DNA of 64,000 nt from Kitasatospora sp. NBC_01287 (GTDB lineage: Bacteria; Actinomycetota; Actinomycetes; Streptomycetales; Streptomycetaceae): contig NZ_JAPEPB010000002.1 in assembly GCF_026340565.1 (NCBI RefSeq), forward strand, positions 124,001-188,000, read 5' to 3'. The position numbers and the translations under genes were made by a program. Shown here piece by piece: positions 1-8,104 of the stretch; position 1 is the first letter of the stretch, and each line of letters starts with the position of its first letter. A model generated the notes under the pieces. It worked only from the letters and a program-made list of their open reading frames with translations. It was not told the origin of the DNA and did no database searches.

Positions 1-279
1 CAGGGCATCGACGGACTGGGCATCCCCACCCGGCTCTCCGTCCAGGGCGGCCTCACCGCGACCGGTACGCCGACGGCGAACCTCGCGACCCGCCTCCTGC
101 GACCGGCCCACCTGTCGACCGAGCTGCCCGTCTATCCGGACGGCCCCGTCACGTTCGTCCTGCCCGTCCGGCGGACCGGCGCCCACCAGGCCGATGTGAC
201 GGTCAGTTACGGGGCCTGCAGCGAGAGCACCTGCCTGATGCCCGTCAGCAAGGAAGTGATCCCCCTCGGCCTCAACTGA
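1..279 (+). CDS. C-terminal part of a DsbD N-terminal-domain-like protein (partial)
   Basis: The frame is open from base 1 to a TGA at 277-279, giving the last 92 residues of a protein whose start lies outside the window. Near the end it reads VSYGACSESTCLMP. This is like the aromatic-x-x-C...C-x-x-P signature of the DsbD alpha / disulfide-corrector domain (PF11412), an extracytoplasmic immunoglobulin-like fold that handles thiol-disulfide exchange. The final strand (SKEVIPLGL) also fits the end of that domain. The family assignment rests on this short motif, and whether a thioredoxin or membrane part precedes it cannot be seen. Confidence 0.6.
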   Translation, partial: QGIDGLGIPTRLSVQGGLTATGTPTANLATRLLRPAHLSTELPVYPDGPVTFVLPVRRTGAHQADVTVSYGACSESTCLMPVSKEVIPLGLN

Positions 280-315
280 CAGCATCGACCGCACAGCCCG
301 CACAGCTCACACCGA

Positions 316-338
316 CCGACCGCGCGGCAGGCGGTCGG
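316..338. terminator. Hairpin between convergent genes
   Basis: The arms CCGACCGC (316-323) and GCGGTCGG (331-338) are perfect with a 7-nt loop. They lie between the stop at 279 and the minus-strand stop at 348, so they could terminate both transcripts. No T-tract follows, as is usual in high-GC actinobacteria. Confidence 0.5.
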
Positions 339-347
339 TGCGGGCCG

Positions 348-1175
348 TCAGCCCAGGAACGCCGCGGTGGTCGCCACGAACCGGCCGGGGTCGTCGACCC
401 AGGGGTAGTGGCCCGCCCCGGGCTGCACCAAGAACGTGGCGGCGGGGAGGAGCTCCGCGAACTCAGCGGTCGAGCACGGGGGGCTGTTCAGGTCGAACTC
501 CCCGGTGAGCAGCAGGACCGGTGCCCCGTGGCGAGCGAGGGCCGCCCGCGTGCCGGCCGGTTCGAAGGCGCCCTCGGCCCCGAAGCCGGCGACCGCCGCC
601 ATGTTGACCGGCCGGCCAGCCTCGTACTGCTCGCGGGCCGCCTCGTCCCAGCGGCCGCAGAAGAAGGGGCCGATGGCCTCGAAGTCGCCGCCGGTGCCCG
701 CGATGAGCGCCTCCAGCGCGGCGAACGCCGCCGGGAACCACGGCTCGCCGCTGCGCAGCAGAGCCAGTTCGCGCCGCTGCTGCCCGGTGATCTCGATGCC
801 GACCGCCCGGGTGCCGGGACCGATCAGGGCGAGCTTGCCGATGCCGTCCGGATGCCGGGCCGCGTACTGCACCGCGATGTTCGCACCGGCGGAGTGGCCG
901 AGCAGGTCCAGCCGGGGCAGCCCGAGGTGGCGGCGCAGCGCCTCGACGTCGTCGACCAGTCGATCGCACCGGTAGGAGGAGAGGTCCTCGGGGGCCGCGG
1001 ACCGACCGGTGCCGCGCGGGTCCGGCATGATCAGCCGGCGGTGCGCGGAGAGGCCGCCGAGGCCGCCGAGGTAGTGGGAGTCCGTGGGCCCACCGGGGAG
1101 GCAGACGAGCGGAACGCCGCTCCCCTGGACGCGGTAGGCGAGCAGGGTTCCATCGGGCGCGGAGAATGTAGGCAT
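348..1175 (-). CDS. Alpha/beta hydrolase
   Basis: A 275-residue soluble alpha/beta-hydrolase of the proline-iminopeptidase/epoxide-hydrolase-like type. The nucleophile elbow GHSAG has Ser95. The acid is Asp228 in TGEFDLNSP and the base is His256 in GAGHYPW. The oxyanion-hole region is CLPGGPTDSHY near residues 25-35. The ATG at 1173-1175 is chosen because the protein then begins with the usual first strand (MPTFSAPDGTLLAYRV), while upstream in-frame codons run through the palindromic operator. It is transcribed away from the HTH gene at 1253, and a 40-bp palindrome lies between them, so the neighbour probably regulates it. The substrate is unknown. Confidence 0.85.
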   Translation of the reverse strand: MPTFSAPDGTLLAYRVQGSGVPLVCLPGGPTDSHYLGGLGGLSAHRRLIMPDPRGTGRSAAPEDLSSYRCDRLVDDVEALRRHLGLPRLDLLGHSAGANIAVQYAARHPDGIGKLALIGPGTRAVGIEITGQQRRELALLRSGEPWFPAAFAALEALIAGTGGDFEAIGPFFCGRWDEAAREQYEAGRPVNMAAVAGFGAEGAFEPAGTRAALARHGAPVLLLTGEFDLNSPPCSTAEFAELLPAATFLVQPGAGHYPWVDDPGRFVATTAAFLG

Positions 1176-1187
1176 GGCGTGGATCCT

Positions 1188-1227
1188 GCCAGCCATAACC
1201 AGGTTGTACAATCTGGTTATGGCTGGC
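1188..1227. promoter_or_regulatory. 40-bp near-perfect palindrome, operator of a divergent pair
   Basis: The left arm GCCAGCCATAACCAG (1188-1202) pairs perfectly with 1213-1227, and the central TTGTACAA (1204-1211) is itself palindromic. Only 1203/1212 mismatch. It lies between the divergent hydrolase (start 1175) and HTH regulator (start 1253), just upstream of the regulator's -10 box. It is therefore placed to block or control both promoters. Confidence 0.7.
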
Positions 1228-1240
1228 ATCGGCACAGGTG

Positions 1241-1246
1241 TATAAC
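1241..1246 (+). promoter_or_regulatory. -10 box of a probably leaderless gene
   Basis: TATAAC sits 6 nt before the ATG at 1253, so transcription should start at or next to the A of the start codon. No Shine-Dalgarno sequence precedes that ATG. Confidence 0.55.
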
Positions 1247-1252
1247 TCTGGC

Positions 1253-1888
1253 ATGGCAGGCGAAGCGAGCACCGCGCACCAGGATCCCCCGGCACTGACC
1301 CAGGCACAGGCCGAGCGGCTGCTCGCCGGCCTGAACGAGGTCGTCCGCGCGGGCGAGGAGGCGCGGCAGCTCCGCGCCGAGATGATCAAACTGCTGGCCG
1401 GCCTCGGCTGGACCCAGGAGCGGATCGCCCGGCTCACCGACATGAGCCAGGCGGCCGTGTCCAAGCAGGTCTCCAAGGCCCGGACGGAGGACCCGCCGCC
1501 GCCCCCACCGCCGCTCTCCCTCGACCAGCCCGACACGCCCTGGCTGGAAGGACGGCTGTGGGGGCTCGCCGAGGAGATCTCCGAAGCCTGCGACGGGGAC
1601 GCCCGCTGCACCCGCCACCTCAGCGCGATCGCCCGGGGCAGGCAGCGCTTCACGCCCCGGAGCGTCGACGAGCTCCGGCGCCTGGTCGAAGCGGATCTGA
1701 CGCTGCGCCGGGACCTGCTGCCGAGCGGCTACCGAGCGGCGTACGACGAGATCAGCCGCCGCCTCGACACCCCCGCGAAAGCCATCGCCGGTGGGACCGG
1801 CACCGCCGACGGCCTGTCGGCCTCCGCGCGCCGCACCCTCGCCCACCAGATCCAGCGCGACCAGCTCCACCTCGACCGGACACCGTGA
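1253..1888 (+). CDS. Helix-turn-helix DNA-binding protein, divergent regulator
   Basis: A 211-residue protein. Residues 51-76 form a sigma-region-4-like helix-turn-helix (WTQERIARLTDMSQAAVSKQV). A seven-proline linker follows at 81-87, then a charged helical C-terminal half with no recognised ligand domain. The ATG at 1253 is preferred to the in-frame GTG at 1238 because a TATAAC -10 box lies 6 nt upstream of it. It is divergent from the alpha/beta hydrolase with a 40-bp palindrome in the shared promoter region, which suggests local autoregulation. A 16-bp direct repeat that includes the TGA stop is present at 1874-1889 and 1900-1915. The family was not identified. Confidence 0.65.
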   Translation: MAGEASTAHQDPPALTQAQAERLLAGLNEVVRAGEEARQLRAEMIKLLAGLGWTQERIARLTDMSQAAVSKQVSKARTEDPPPPPPPLSLDQPDTPWLEGRLWGLAEEISEACDGDARCTRHLSAIARGRQRFTPRSVDELRRLVEADLTLRRDLLPSGYRAAYDEISRRLDTPAKAIAGGTGTADGLSASARRTLAHQIQRDQLHLDRTP

Positions 1889-1961
1889 CGGGACACCACG
1901 ACCGGACACCGTGACCGAGCGTCCGCACCGGTATATCCGCTGTTCCGGGGTGGCCGGCCCG

Positions 1962-3557
1962 TCAGGCCCGGACCGCGCAGGGTAGGGCGGCCAGGGCGCC
2001 GCCGAGCAGGGCGGCGGGGTCGGCCGTCGCCTCCCGGGTACGCCACGCGATGTGGCCGTCCGGCCGGACCAGCAGGGCGCCGGTGCCGCCCAGGGCGGCG
2101 CGGGCGGCGATGTCGGGTCCCGGGTCGGCGTGGCGCAGCCCGTGGGCCGCGGCGGCCCGCTGCCAGCAGGCGGGTCCGAGCAGGATCCATCCACCGTCCG
2201 GCAGGTCGACCGTCGAGCGGCCGTCAGGGGCCCAGGAGTGGGGGACGCGGGTGCCGGGGCTCCCGTCGAGGTCCTCGGCACCGTGCTCGATCGGGTCCTC
2301 GGGACCGGCCAGCACGGCCGCCGAGCGGTAGCGCTCGCCCAGCCCCTGCGACTCCAGGGCCGCCCACCGTCCGGCCATCGCGGCGGCGCCGTCGGGGGTC
2401 AGGTCACGGGCGTTCGCACCGGAGGCCGCCACCGCGCGGACGGCGGCCGGGTGCCGCTCGTCGTGGTAGCTGTCGAGCAGGCGGTCGCCGGCCCGGCCGT
2501 CCAGCGCGGCGGCGAGCTTCCAGGCGAGGTTGTGGACGTCGGCGACACCGGTGCCGGCGCCGCGCGCCCCGGCCGGCGGCATCTGGTGCGCCGCGTCACC
2601 GACGAAGAAGACCCGACCGTCGCGCAGCCGGTCCAGGGTGCGTTCGCGGGCCTCCCACGGCAGCACGCTGAGCACCCGCAGGTCGGGGGCCGGCAGGCCG
2701 AGCGCCGAACGGACCAGGTCCGCGCACCGGGCGGCGGGGTAGTCCTCGGGGCGCTCCACCGCGGTGTCGTAGCGGATGTGGAGGGCCCAGCGGGAGTGGT
2801 TGTCGATCGAGGTGAGCATCCCGTGCAGGTCCGGGCGGCGGATCAGGACGATGCTGAACTCCCGTCGCTGGACGAATCGGTGGAGATCGGCCCGGAAGAG
2901 CACGTTGAGCTGGTGGCCGTGGCTCGCGCCCTGGGTGGAGGAGACGCCCAGCTGGTGGCGCAGGCCTCCCCCGGCTCCGTCCGCCGCGATCAGGTAGTCG
3001 GCGGTGGCCTCGCGGACGGCCCCGGTGCGGACCTCCTCCAGCCGCACCCGCAAGCCGGTGGCGTCCTGCTCCAGCAGGTGGCAGCGGGTGTGGAAGCGCA
3101 GTTCGCCCGGCCCCTTGCGGGCGGCCGCCAGCAGCACCGGCTCGACCACATCGAGGGTTGCCCGGACGCCGGTCGTCGGGCTCCAGCGGGCGACGGCCGC
3201 CGGTGCGAAGATGCTGGGCTGGGCGCCGGGGAGGGGCGGCGGTGACGCGCTGTCAGCTGACGATTCGTCAGAGTCCCTGCGCTGCAAGGGACCTATGGCT
3301 TCGGCGAGCGTGGCGCCGCAGTACAGGCCCTGGGCGGGCGCCAGCGCCGCGCCGGCCGCGCGGACGGCGTCGGCCACGCCGAGGTCACGGAACACCTCCA
3401 TCGCCCGGGCGTTGACGCTGCGGGCCCGGGGGTGGGCGTGGGTGGAGGCGTGCGCCTCGACCAGGAGGGACGGCACGCCGAGCCGGGAGAGCGCCAGGGA
3501 GGCGGTCAGGCCGACGATGCCGCCGCCCACGACGATGACGGGGTGGTGGTCGTTCAC
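1962..3557 (-). CDS. FAD-dependent aromatic hydroxylase / monooxygenase
   Basis: A 531-residue class A flavoprotein monooxygenase of the PheA/TfdB/RdmE type. The N-terminal Rossmann motif is VVGGGIVGL (residues 9-17), and the FAD-binding GDAAHQMPPAGARGAGTG is about 60% along. A C-terminal thioredoxin-like extension is also present. Such enzymes hydroxylate phenolic or polyketide substrates using NAD(P)H and O2. It starts at a GTG. The gene follows the MFS exporter on the same strand with about 105 bp between, and a TetR regulator is divergent from that exporter. Joint detoxification (oxidation plus export) of an aromatic compound or antibiotic is a reasonable inference. The substrate is not known. 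Confidence 0.85.
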   Translation of the reverse strand: MNDHHPVIVVGGGIVGLTASLALSRLGVPSLLVEAHASTHAHPRARSVNARAMEVFRDLGVADAVRAAGAALAPAQGLYCGATLAEAIGPLQRRDSDESSADSASPPPLPGAQPSIFAPAAVARWSPTTGVRATLDVVEPVLLAAARKGPGELRFHTRCHLLEQDATGLRVRLEEVRTGAVREATADYLIAADGAGGGLRHQLGVSSTQGASHGHQLNVLFRADLHRFVQRREFSIVLIRRPDLHGMLTSIDNHSRWALHIRYDTAVERPEDYPAARCADLVRSALGLPAPDLRVLSVLPWEARERTLDRLRDGRVFFVGDAAHQMPPAGARGAGTGVADVHNLAWKLAAALDGRAGDRLLDSYHDERHPAAVRAVAASGANARDLTPDGAAAMAGRWAALESQGLGERYRSAAVLAGPEDPIEHGAEDLDGSPGTRVPHSWAPDGRSTVDLPDGGWILLGPACWQRAAAAHGLRHADPGPDIAARAALGGTGALLVRPDGHIAWRTREATADPAALLGGALAALPCAVRA

Positions 3558-3620
3558 GGGGGTGCTCCTCGGTGTGGTTGCGCTTGTTGTGCCGGTGCGC
3601 GGGAGGGCCGGTGTGGCTGC

Positions 3621-3680
3621 GGTCAGGACGGCCGGGCGGCGGTCAGGACTGCCGGGCGGCGGTCAGGACTGCCGGGCGGC
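3621..3680. repeat. Three tandem 20-bp repeats across a stop codon
   Basis: GGTCAGGACTGCCGGGCGGC occurs at 3641-3660 and 3661-3680, with one mismatch at 3621-3640. The third copy contains the TGA stop (3663-3665) and last codons of the minus-strand MFS gene, so the segment spanning the gene end has been duplicated twice downstream. Confidence 0.9.
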
Positions 3681-5156
3681 GGCCCCGCGCAGGCGGAGCG
3701 AGGCCAGCGCGGCCAGCGCGCTGAAGGCCGCCGCCGCCAGCAGGGCCGCGTGGTAGCCGCCGAGTTGGGCGAGCGCCGGATCGCGGCGGCCCGCCCCGTG
3801 GCGGGTCGCCGCGTCGGTGAGGGACACCAGCAGCGCGAGGCCGAGTGCGCCGCCGAGCTGCCGGGACATGTTGAGCAGGCCGGAGGCCAGGCCCGCGTCC
3901 TGGGGCGGCACCCCGGCGGTGGCCGCGTTCGCGGCCGACATCAGCATCAGACCGAGGCCCAGCCCGGTCAGCACCACCGGCCCGAGCAGGTCGGCGCGGT
4001 AGTCGGCGGCGAGCGGCACCCGGCTCAGCCAGAGCAGGCCGGCGGCCCCGAGCAGGCCGCCGTAGCAGGGCAGCCGGCGGATGCCCGCGGCGAGCAGCCG
4101 GCGCGAGGCCAGGGCGGCGATCGCCAGGCAGGCGCCCATCGGCAGCATCGCCAGGCCGGCGCGCAGCGCGTCGTAGTCCAGGATCTGCTGCAGGACCTGT
4201 GAGACCAGGAAGAGCGAGGCGGTCAGGGTGGCGCCGAGCAGCAGCACGACCAGGTTGCCCGCGGGCAGGTTCGGCAGGCGGAACACCCCGAGCCGGACCA
4301 GCGGCCGGCTGCTCCGGGACTCGACGGCGACGAACAACGCGAGCAGCACGGCGGCCGCGGCCAGCGTCCCGAGGGTCATCGGTGAACCCCAACCGTCCTC
4401 CCCCGCGAGGGAGATGCCGTAGAGCAGGGCGCCGACCCCGGTGGTGACCGCGAGGGCACCGGGGATGTCCAGGCCGATCGGACCGGTGCGCGGCGGGGCC
4501 GGGCGCAGGCAGAACGAGACGGCGGCGATCAGCGCGATGCCCACGGGGACGTTGACGAACATCACCCACCGCCAGCCGGCCCGCTGGGTCAGCACGCCGC
4601 CGACCAGGACCCCGAGCGCCGCCGCCGACGAACTCGCCGCCGCCCAGAGCGAGAGCGCCCGCTGCCGGGCCCGGGCGTCGTGCTGGGTCGCCGCCATGAT
4701 CACGCCGAGCGTGGACGTGGCCAGCGCGGAGCCGCCGACGCCCTGGACGGCCCGTGCGCAGAGCAGCGTCGCCCCGCTGTCCGCGAGGCCGCCGACCATG
4801 CTCGCCCCGGTGAACAGCACGAGGCCCAGCCGCAGCACGGCCCGCCGGCCGAACAGGTCGCCGGCCCGGGCCGCCAGCAGGATGAAACCGCCGAGGGTGA
4901 GCAGGTAGGCGTTGACCACCCACTGCTGACCGGTGGCGGACAGGCCCAGGTCGGCGCGGATCGCCGGCAGGGCGACGTTCACGATCGCGCCGTCCATGAC
5001 GACCATGAAGGCCGCGGTGCAGCCGATCGCGACGACGACGCCGGGCGGCAGGTGCGGGCGGAGCAGCTGAGCACCGGTGACCGATACCGGGGTCGGCCTC
5101 GGCGAGGGTGGAGGCGGAGGCGGGGTTGGAGGCGGGGTTGGAGAGAATGACGGCAT
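3663..5156 (-). CDS. MFS drug-efflux transporter, DHA2 (EmrB/QacA) type
   Basis: A 497-residue membrane protein with a Pro-rich N-terminal tail and about 14 hydrophobic segments. The first membrane helix ends in MVVMDGAIVNVALP, the DHA2-family motif at the end of TM1. GDLFGRRAVLR is the loop 2-3 MFS motif A. It should export drugs by proton antiport. The start is the ATG at 5154-5156, giving MPSFSP; the longer in-frame extension would run through the operator palindrome. A flavin monooxygenase follows it and a TetR gene is divergent, as in tetA/tetR-like cassettes. Confidence 0.88.
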   Translation of the reverse strand: MPSFSPTPPPTPPPPPPSPRPTPVSVTGAQLLRPHLPPGVVVAIGCTAAFMVVMDGAIVNVALPAIRADLGLSATGQQWVVNAYLLTLGGFILLAARAGDLFGRRAVLRLGLVLFTGASMVGGLADSGATLLCARAVQGVGGSALATSTLGVIMAATQHDARARQRALSLWAAASSSAAALGVLVGGVLTQRAGWRWVMFVNVPVGIALIAAVSFCLRPAPPRTGPIGLDIPGALAVTTGVGALLYGISLAGEDGWGSPMTLGTLAAAAVLLALFVAVESRSSRPLVRLGVFRLPNLPAGNLVVLLLGATLTASLFLVSQVLQQILDYDALRAGLAMLPMGACLAIAALASRRLLAAGIRRLPCYGGLLGAAGLLWLSRVPLAADYRADLLGPVVLTGLGLGLMLMSAANAATAGVPPQDAGLASGLLNMSRQLGGALGLALLVSLTDAATRHGAGRRDPALAQLGGYHAALLAAAAFSALAALASLRLRGAAARQS

Positions 5157-5169
5157 GGCGGACTCCCGA

Positions 5170-5202
5170 CTTGAACACTGTTCTACTCGAACAGTGTTCA
5201 AG
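5170..5202. promoter_or_regulatory. TetR-type operator palindrome
   Basis: Perfect 14-bp arms CTTGAACACTGTTC (5170-5183) and GAACAGTGTTCAAG (5189-5202) flank the 5-bp spacer TACTC. The site is centred in the 66-bp gap between the divergent MFS gene (start 5156) and tetR-like gene (start 5223). Its size and symmetry are typical for a TetR dimer or dimer pair. Confidence 0.8.
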
Positions 5203-5222
5203 TTAGGTTCGCCTTCCTCGCC

Positions 5223-5900
5223 ATGTCAAGAGCCGCGGGCCACCAGGAGAAGAAGATGCGACTGCACCGTCCGGACGTGCTCAACGGCGCGATGGCCCTG
5301 CTCGACGCCGAGGGCCTGGACGGGCTGACCATGCGGCGCTTGGCCACCGTGCTGGACGTACGCCCCAGCGCGCTGTACTGGCACTACCGCGACAAGCAGG
5401 CGCTGCTGGAGGCCATCGCCGAGCACCTCATGGCGGGCGTAGCGGAGATCGACACCGAGCAACCGGGCATCGACCAACTCGCCGAGCTGGCAAGGCGGTT
5501 GCGGGAAGCGCTGCTGTCCCACCGGGACGGCGCCCGGGTCGTCTCCGGCACCTTCGTCCGGCAGCCCGACACGCTGCGCACCGGGGAGGTCGCGATCCGG
5601 GCCGCGCTGGCCGCGGGCATCGCCCCCGAGCACGCGGCGCTGGCGTTCTTCACGCTCCAGGACTACGTGCTGGGCCACACCATCGAGGAGCAGAGCCGCG
5701 CCGACCTCATCGCCGAGCGGGGCCGCGAGGAGGCGCCGGGACCGCAGGAGACCGAGGACTTCCCCGCCATCGGCGCGGCCATCGGCCACTGGGCGGCCAT
5801 CGAACCCGACGCCCGCTTCGAATACGGGCTGGGGCTCCTCCTGGACGGGCTGCGCGCCCGGCTCGACCGCGTGGCGGGCGGCGCGGGCCCGACCCGCTGA
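5223..5900 (+). CDS. TetR-family repressor, TetR(class)-like C-terminal domain
   Basis: A 225-residue protein. The N-terminal HTH at about residues 15-60 reads LTMRRLATVLDVRPSALYWH followed by YRDKQALLEA, the canonical TetR recognition helix with YWHYRDK. The remainder resembles the tetracycline-repressor type ligand domain. It is divergent from the MFS-monooxygenase operon with a perfect 33-bp palindrome between, so it most likely represses that operon and itself, and a drug substrate relieves this. The downstream hairpin at 5969-6001 ends the unit. Confidence 0.88.
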   Translation: MSRAAGHQEKKMRLHRPDVLNGAMALLDAEGLDGLTMRRLATVLDVRPSALYWHYRDKQALLEAIAEHLMAGVAEIDTEQPGIDQLAELARRLREALLSHRDGARVVSGTFVRQPDTLRTGEVAIRAALAAGIAPEHAALAFFTLQDYVLGHTIEEQSRADLIAERGREEAPGPQETEDFPAIGAAIGHWAAIEPDARFEYGLGLLLDGLRARLDRVAGGAGPTR

Positions 5901-5968
5901 GGGCCGGCGGCGCCGGGGCACGGGGGCGCCGGAGCGCATCGCGCGGGTCCGACGGGGTACGGAAACCA

Positions 5969-6001
5969 GACGGGCGCGACCGCTAACGCGTCGCGCCCGT
6001 C
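5969..6001. terminator. Bidirectional terminator hairpin
   Basis: Perfect 12-bp arms GACGGGCGCGAC (5969-5980) and GTCGCGCCCGTC (5990-6001) enclose a 9-nt loop. The hairpin lies between the convergent tetR-like gene and nadE. Confidence 0.75.
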
Positions 6002-6043
6002 GTAGGTGTCGTAGGTGTCGTGGGTGTCGTGGGTGTCGTGCCA
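5999..6043. repeat. 9-bp tandem repeat array
   Basis: Five consecutive units of GTCGTAGGT or GTCGTGGGT run from 5999 in the nadE-tetR intergenic space; the last is degenerate (GTCGTGCCA). The array begins inside the right arm of the terminator hairpin. Confidence 0.75.
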
Positions 6044-6105
6044 GGGGATCCCGGGCCCCGGCGTCCTGCCGCGGGCTACCGGCGGCTACCGCGACGACCC
6101 TGGAA

Positions 6106-6948
6106 TCAGCCCCGCCACCAGCTGTCCAGCGGGGTGACCGGAACGGTCCGCTTGTGCCGGGTCGCGAGGTAGACCGACTCCACCTTCGCCGCCACCTCCG
6201 GCGCGACCTCGGCACCTTCGAGGTAGTCGTCGAGCTGGGCGTAGGTCAGGCCCAGGGCCACCTCGTCGGGCAGCGCGGGCCGATCGTCCTCCAGATCGGC
6301 GGTCGGCACCTTCTCCCAGGTGCTCGGCGGCGCGCCCAACTCCTGCAGCAAGAGCGCGCCCTGACGCTTGGTCAGGCCGGTCAGCGGGGTCAGGTCGACA
6401 CCGCCGTCGCCGAACTTGGTGAAGAAGCCGGTCACCGCCTCGGCCGCGTGATCGGTGCCCACCACGAGCAGGTTCAGCTGGCCGGCGATCGAGTACTGGA
6501 TCACCATGCGCTCACGGGCCTTGATGTTGCCGCGCACGAAGTCCCGCAGTTTGGGCTCCTCGCCGAGCAGCTCCCGCAGGCCGAGCGCCGACTCGGCGGC
6601 GACGGCGTCCGCGCTCGGCTTGACGTTCACCGCGATCGACCGGTCGGGCCGGATGAACCCCAGCGCGATCTGCGCGTCGTGCTCGTCGGCCTGCACGCCG
6701 TAGGGCAGGCGTGCCGCGACGAACGTGGCCTCGTGCCCCTCGGCCCGCAGCTCCTCGGCGGCGAGCTGGCACAACCTACCGGTCAGCGTGCTGTCCTGGC
6801 CGCCACTGATCCCGAGCACGTAGCCCTTGGCCGGGGTCGACCGCAGGTAGTCCTTGAGGAAGTCGACCCGTTGCCGGATTTCGACCTTGGGCTCGATGAC
6901 CGTCTTGACGCCGAGCTCGGCGAGGATCTGCTCCCGGAGGTTTGCCAT
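6106..6948 (-). CDS. nadE: Ammonia-dependent NAD+ synthetase
   Basis: A 280-residue cytosolic enzyme that amidates deamido-NAD+ with ammonia and ATP in the last step of NAD synthesis. The PP-loop signature SGGQDSTL occurs near residues 50-57. [25 protein letters not shown] is the adenylate/Mg-binding stretch, and TAD(L)[10 protein letters not shown] matches the C-terminal P2 loop. Its length is that of the short NH3-dependent form, with no glutaminase domain. TACAAT lies 6 nt before the ATG, so the mRNA is probably leaderless. Confidence 0.95.
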   Translation of the reverse strand: MANLREQILAELGVKTVIEPKVEIRQRVDFLKDYLRSTPAKGYVLGISGGQDSTLTGRLCQLAAEELRAEGHEATFVAARLPYGVQADEHDAQIALGFIRPDRSIAVNVKPSADAVAAESALGLRELLGEEPKLRDFVRGNIKARERMVIQYSIAGQLNLLVVGTDHAAEAVTGFFTKFGDGGVDLTPLTGLTKRQGALLLQELGAPPSTWEKVPTADLEDDRPALPDEVALGLTYAQLDDYLEGAEVAPEVAAKVESVYLATRHKRTVPVTPLDSWWRG

Positions 6949-6954
6949 TCACTC

Positions 6955-6960
6955 ATTGTA
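6955..6960 (-). promoter_or_regulatory. -10 box of nadE
   Basis: On the minus strand TACAAT lies 6 nt before the nadE ATG with no Shine-Dalgarno sequence between, which predicts a leaderless transcript. Confidence 0.6.
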
Positions 6961-6995
6961 CTGGCCGTGATCAGCGGGCTCGGCTCGGCCCAGGG

Positions 6996-7040
6996 CCAGG
7001 CCCGCCAAGCCCGTCAAGCCCGCCAGGCCCGTCAGGCCCG
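6996..7040. repeat. Five tandem 9-bp repeats across a stop codon
   Basis: Units of (C/T)CA(A/G)GCCCG repeat five times without gaps. The last unit (7032-7040) contains the TGA stop of the minus-strand epimerase gene. Confidence 0.85.
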
Positions 7041-7994
7041 GACACCGGCGACCAGCTCCGCCTCCTCGGCCGGGGAGAGCTCGAACGGCAGCGGCGGCTC
7101 GCCGCGCTCGCGGTCCCAGGCCAGCACGTCGGCGATGGTCACCGCCAGCGGGGTCGCGGGCAGGCCGGCGGCGCGGGCGCGTGCCGCGCTGCGCTGCTGG
7201 GTGGCCCAGAGCGACGCGGGGCGGATCAGCGGGAAGAACGGTGACACCGCGTCGGCCGGGACCGGAACGACCTCGACCCGGGTGCCCGCCACTCGCGCAC
7301 AGGTGGCGATCAACTCCGCCATGGTGATCGGCTCGGCCGGGCCGACGGCGTGGAAGGCGCCGGGCCTGTCGTCCAGCAGCAGCCGCACCACCAGGCGCGC
7401 GGCGTCGCGCGAGTCGACCAGCTGGATCGGTTGCTCGGGGCTGCCCGGCAGGGCCACCCGGCCGCCGCGCGCGGCCCGGCGGACCCAGTACGTCAGCCCG
7501 TTCTGCACGTCGTGCGGCCCGGCGACCTTTCCCAGCCGCACGATCGTCGCCCGCGAGCCGTACCGGGCCACCACGTCGTCCTCGCAGGCCACCTTGCACG
7601 GCCCGTAGGTGTCCTCGTCGAGTTCCTCGGTGTCGCGCACCGGCGGCCGGCGCGGGGTGTCCTCGTCCGATCCCGGCTGCAGGCCCGTCCGGGCGTACAC
7701 CGCGTGGCTGGAGATGAACAGGTACCGGCCGACCCGGTCGCCGAGCGCCGCCATCGCCTGCCCGACCTGGCGCGGGACGTACCCGCTGACGTCCACGACC
7801 GCGTCCCAACTGCCGTCGCGCAGAGCCGAGTAGTCCCCGGTGTCCCGGTCCCCGATCAGCCGGGGCACGCCGGGGAACAGCTCGGGTCCGGTCAGCCCCC
7901 GGCCGAACAGGGTCACCTCGGCACCCTGGCGCAGCGCGTCCGCCACGATCGCCCGGCCGACGAACGAGGTACCACCAAGCATCAGAAGTCGCAT
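7032..7994 (-). CDS. NAD-dependent epimerase/dehydratase (extended SDR)
   Basis: A 320-residue protein with the N-terminal dinucleotide motif GGTSFVGRAIV (GxxxxxG variant). It has a VVDVSGYVP segment, and SHAVYARTG carries a possible active-site Tyr. The C-terminal half matches the substrate domain of isoflavone-reductase/UDP-glucose-epimerase-like SDRs. The ATG at 7992-7994 is used because the protein then starts directly on the first beta strand (MRLLMLGG); TACTGT lies 8 nt upstream as a -10 box. Upstream in-frame sequence is low-complexity Ala/Pro. Substrate unknown; no operon partner. Confidence 0.85.
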   Translation of the reverse strand: MRLLMLGGTSFVGRAIVADALRQGAEVTLFGRGLTGPELFPGVPRLIGDRDTGDYSALRDGSWDAVVDVSGYVPRQVGQAMAALGDRVGRYLFISSHAVYARTGLQPGSDEDTPRRPPVRDTEELDEDTYGPCKVACEDDVVARYGSRATIVRLGKVAGPHDVQNGLTYWVRRAARGGRVALPGSPEQPIQLVDSRDAARLVVRLLLDDRPGAFHAVGPAEPITMAELIATCARVAGTRVEVVPVPADAVSPFFPLIRPASLWATQQRSAARARAAGLPATPLAVTIADVLAWDRERGEPPLPFELSPAEEAELVAGVRA

Positions 7995-8104
7995 GGCACT
8001 TGACAGTAGCGGCGCACCCGCGCCGGCTCCACCGAGTTCCGGCACCGGCGAGGCGGGCGCGGGCAGGGCACGGCTGTGTGCGGCCGCGTGCGGCCGGGCA
8101 AGCC

